A stretch of DNA of 61,006 nucleotides from Chloroflexota bacterium. GTDB lineage: Bacteria > Chloroflexota > Dehalococcoidia > JACQUA01. A program made the translations under genes and the position numbers. The stretch covers positions 1 to 61,006 of the forward strand of contig JACQUA010000237.1 of NCBI GenBank assembly GCA_016210565.1, given 5' to 3'. The notes under the pieces were generated by a model that did no database searches, had not been told where the DNA came from, and saw only the letters and a program-made list of their open reading frames with translations. Below are positions 59,706 through 61,006 of this stretch, one piece after another. How positions within the stretch are numbered: the first letter of the stretch is position 1; each line of letters starts with the position of its first letter.

Positions 59706-60034
59706 GTGTCCCTCCTTGTCTGGTGTTTTTGCAGGAGACCCTTTTCTCACCAGGAGACAGGCTGGAAAGCTTGTCTTGCTGACCGGTAGAACATGCCTTC
59801 CGCTGCCGGTAGAACAGGCTTTCCAGCCTGTTCCTCTCCGGGCCTGTTCCCTTTACAGCGGCGTCTTTTTCTGTCAGTTCGGGTCATTTGTACTGGATGA
59901 TCACCCCCTCAGCGAGAGAGCCGCCCCGGTCAAATACGGTCATTGACGAGACCAATTGACACCGGAGTGGTTCATCGCTCACAGGCGGGACGCCCGTGGC
60001 ACTGCTTGTCAATGCATGCCTGTGGGCCGGTGCG
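59706..60034. repeat. GGTAGAACAGGCTTTCCAGCC repeats
   Basis: Inverted halves around AACAGGCTTTCCAGCCTGTT (59758-59838) and a CACAGGCGGGACGCCCGTGG hairpin (59980-60000). Promoter elements for livK are probably here but I cannot assign them. Confidence 0.6.
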
Positions 60035-60691
60035 TCAATACAGGTAATACACCGAGGGCCGGGTGCCGAAATGCTCGTGCAGCCGGACGCCCCGCCTCTT
60101 CTTGATCAATTGCGCAACCTCACTGTTAGCATCGTTCAGGTCTCCGAAGTGCCTGGCCCCAGAGATGCAGGCGACAACGCAGGCCGGCGTGGCGTCTTCG
60201 TCTGCGCCGGGCTTGAGGCCCTTCTGCAGCCCGGCGTCGATCCGGTGGAGGCAAAGCGTGCACTTGAAGACCGTGCCGGTCTCGTGCCTCTGCGAGGGCT
60301 CTCTAAGCTCGTAGGGAAACTTCTCGTGTTCGGTGAAGCCTTCCTTGAAGAACGGTTCGATCCGCGATACAAAACTGCGGGACTGGTAGGGGCAGGCCAC
60401 CAGGCAGTACCGGCAGCCGATGCACCTGGTGTAGTCGACGTAGACTACGCCATCCGTCCGCTGCTGCGTGGCGCCTGATGGGCAGACCTTGATGCAGGCC
60501 GGGTCCTCGCAGTGCATGCAGGCGGACGGCAGGAAACGCCGCAGCACTGAGGGGAAGTCGCCGTCCTCATAGTCCAGGATGCGGTTCCAGAAGAAGCCTG
60601 CCGGAACGAAGTTCTCGGTCTTGCAGGCAACCACGCATGTCTGGCAATTCATGCACTTCTTCAAGTCGATGGCCATACCCCATCTGGGCAT
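60035..60691 (-). CDS. Four-cluster Fe-S electron-transfer subunit, second copy
   Basis: 218-residue paralog of the protein at 30252-30893. Seen: cysteine sets CMNCQTCVVAC, CMHCEDPACIKVCP, CIGCRYCLVACP, and CTLC with a later CVVACISGARHFGDL. The shared start MPRWGMAIDLKKC and end GTRPSVYYLY/GTDPSVYYVR show recent common origin. No signal peptide. In the 30-34 kb pair the catalytic gene lies directly upstream on the minus strand, so the partner of this protein should lie beyond the right edge of the window. Confidence 0.92.
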   Translation of the reverse strand: MPRWGMAIDLKKCMNCQTCVVACKTENFVPAGFFWNRILDYEDGDFPSVLRRFLPSACMHCEDPACIKVCPSGATQQRTDGVVYVDYTRCIGCRYCLVACPYQSRSFVSRIEPFFKEGFTEHEKFPYELREPSQRHETGTVFKCTLCLHRIDAGLQKGLKPGADEDATPACVVACISGARHFGDLNDANSEVAQLIKKRRGVRLHEHFGTRPSVYYLY

Positions 60692-61006
60692 GTCGTCTTG
60701 TCCTTTTAACCTGAACAGGAGCTAGTGCTTAGTTGCAGAATTCCGCGAAAAGATTCTTCGCTTCGCTCAGAATGACAGATCCCGATGGCTGTCACCCTGA
60801 GCGTAGTCGAAGGGTCTTTTCCCATTATTACGCGCTTTCTTTTCCAATTAAGTACTGGTGAGAATTACTAATTACGAAATTCGAATGACGAATGACCAAA
60901 CAATCGGCCATCCCGACGAGTCGTGACAATGAACGATGAAAATGTCATTCTGAGCGAAGCGAGCGTAGCGAGCGTAGTCGAAGAATCCTTCGCTCCGCTC
61001 AGGACA
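60692..61006. repeat. Repeat-filled right edge
   Basis: Bases 60754-60826 carry facing halves of the CTTCGCTCAGAATGACAG / CACCCTGAGCGTAGTCGAAG family. Bases 60868-60900 carry CGAATGACGAATGACC. Bases 60905-61006 repeat the TCGTCGGGA and TTCTGAGCGAAGCGAGCGTA families found at the left edge. No gene. Confidence 0.7.

Overview
The window looks like a piece of a GC-rich, anaerobic, probably heterotrophic bacterium. My best guess is a Chloroflexota lineage related to Dehalococcoidia. This is inference, from the corrinoid/Fe-S reductive-dehalogenase homolog, the tungsten and molybdenum oxidoreductases, the many lipoprotein solute receptors and the very dense hairpin-repeat content between genes. No rRNA or other phylogenetic marker is present to confirm it. 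One tRNA (Glu, UUC) is visible; I saw no CRISPR array and no transposase.

Layout. 1-10.4 kb (+ strand): histidine phosphatase with a probable ATT start, thiolase, argC, MFS carrier, tungsten-type aldehyde:ferredoxin oxidoreductase, DUF4349 lipoprotein, two tandem small membrane proteins, PrsW-like protease. 10.8-24.3 kb (+): tRNA-Glu, a TAXI-type receptor, then a run of Fe3+-type (COG1840-like) receptor lipoproteins mixed with enzymes (CapA-like phosphatase, aldo/keto reductase, RdhA-like protein, a large Mo/W enzyme). 24.5-29.8 kb: a branched-chain-amino-acid-type ABC system (Liv) split into convergent halves. 30.2-39.0 kb (- strand): a four-cluster Fe-S subunit with its Mo/W catalytic subunit, an SDR, a metal-site-deficient M24 protein and an acetylene-hydratase-like Mo/W protein. 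39.0-54.4 kb (-): a cysteine-less thiolase with a DUF35 partner, receptor, BKACE, HyuB, acetone-carboxylase-gamma-like protein, HyuA, acetoacetyl-CoA synthetase, receptor, arylmalonate-decarboxylase-like protein, receptor. 54.6-59.7 kb (-): a second, complete Liv operon. 60.0-60.7 kb: a second Fe-S subunit whose catalytic partner probably lies past the right edge.

How the genes may work together. ATP-dependent ketone carboxylation (HyuA/gamma/HyuB) and BKACE chemistry would both give acetoacetate; acetoacetyl-CoA synthetase and thiolase would turn it into acetyl-CoA. Around this hub are six intact COG1840-like receptors, one pseudogene and one micro-remnant. None has a cognate permease or ATPase in the window. 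Most lie directly next to a different catabolic or redox enzyme, in one case with overlapping start and stop codons (receptor and RdhA-like protein).

The most interesting candidates are: (1) a structured leader RNA in two copies, at about 11.16 and 17.40 kb, with its own extended -10 promoter and base changes that keep the pairing, upstream of two different receptor genes; (2) the receptor-RdhA pair that this leader would control; (3) the repeated receptor-plus-enzyme layout as a whole; and (4) the cysteine-less thiolase/DUF35 pair, which looks more like a retro-aldolase than a thiolase.

Nearly every intergenic gap is filled with members of a few short repeat families. In several places they have supplied start codons, stop codons or C-terminal tails to genes.
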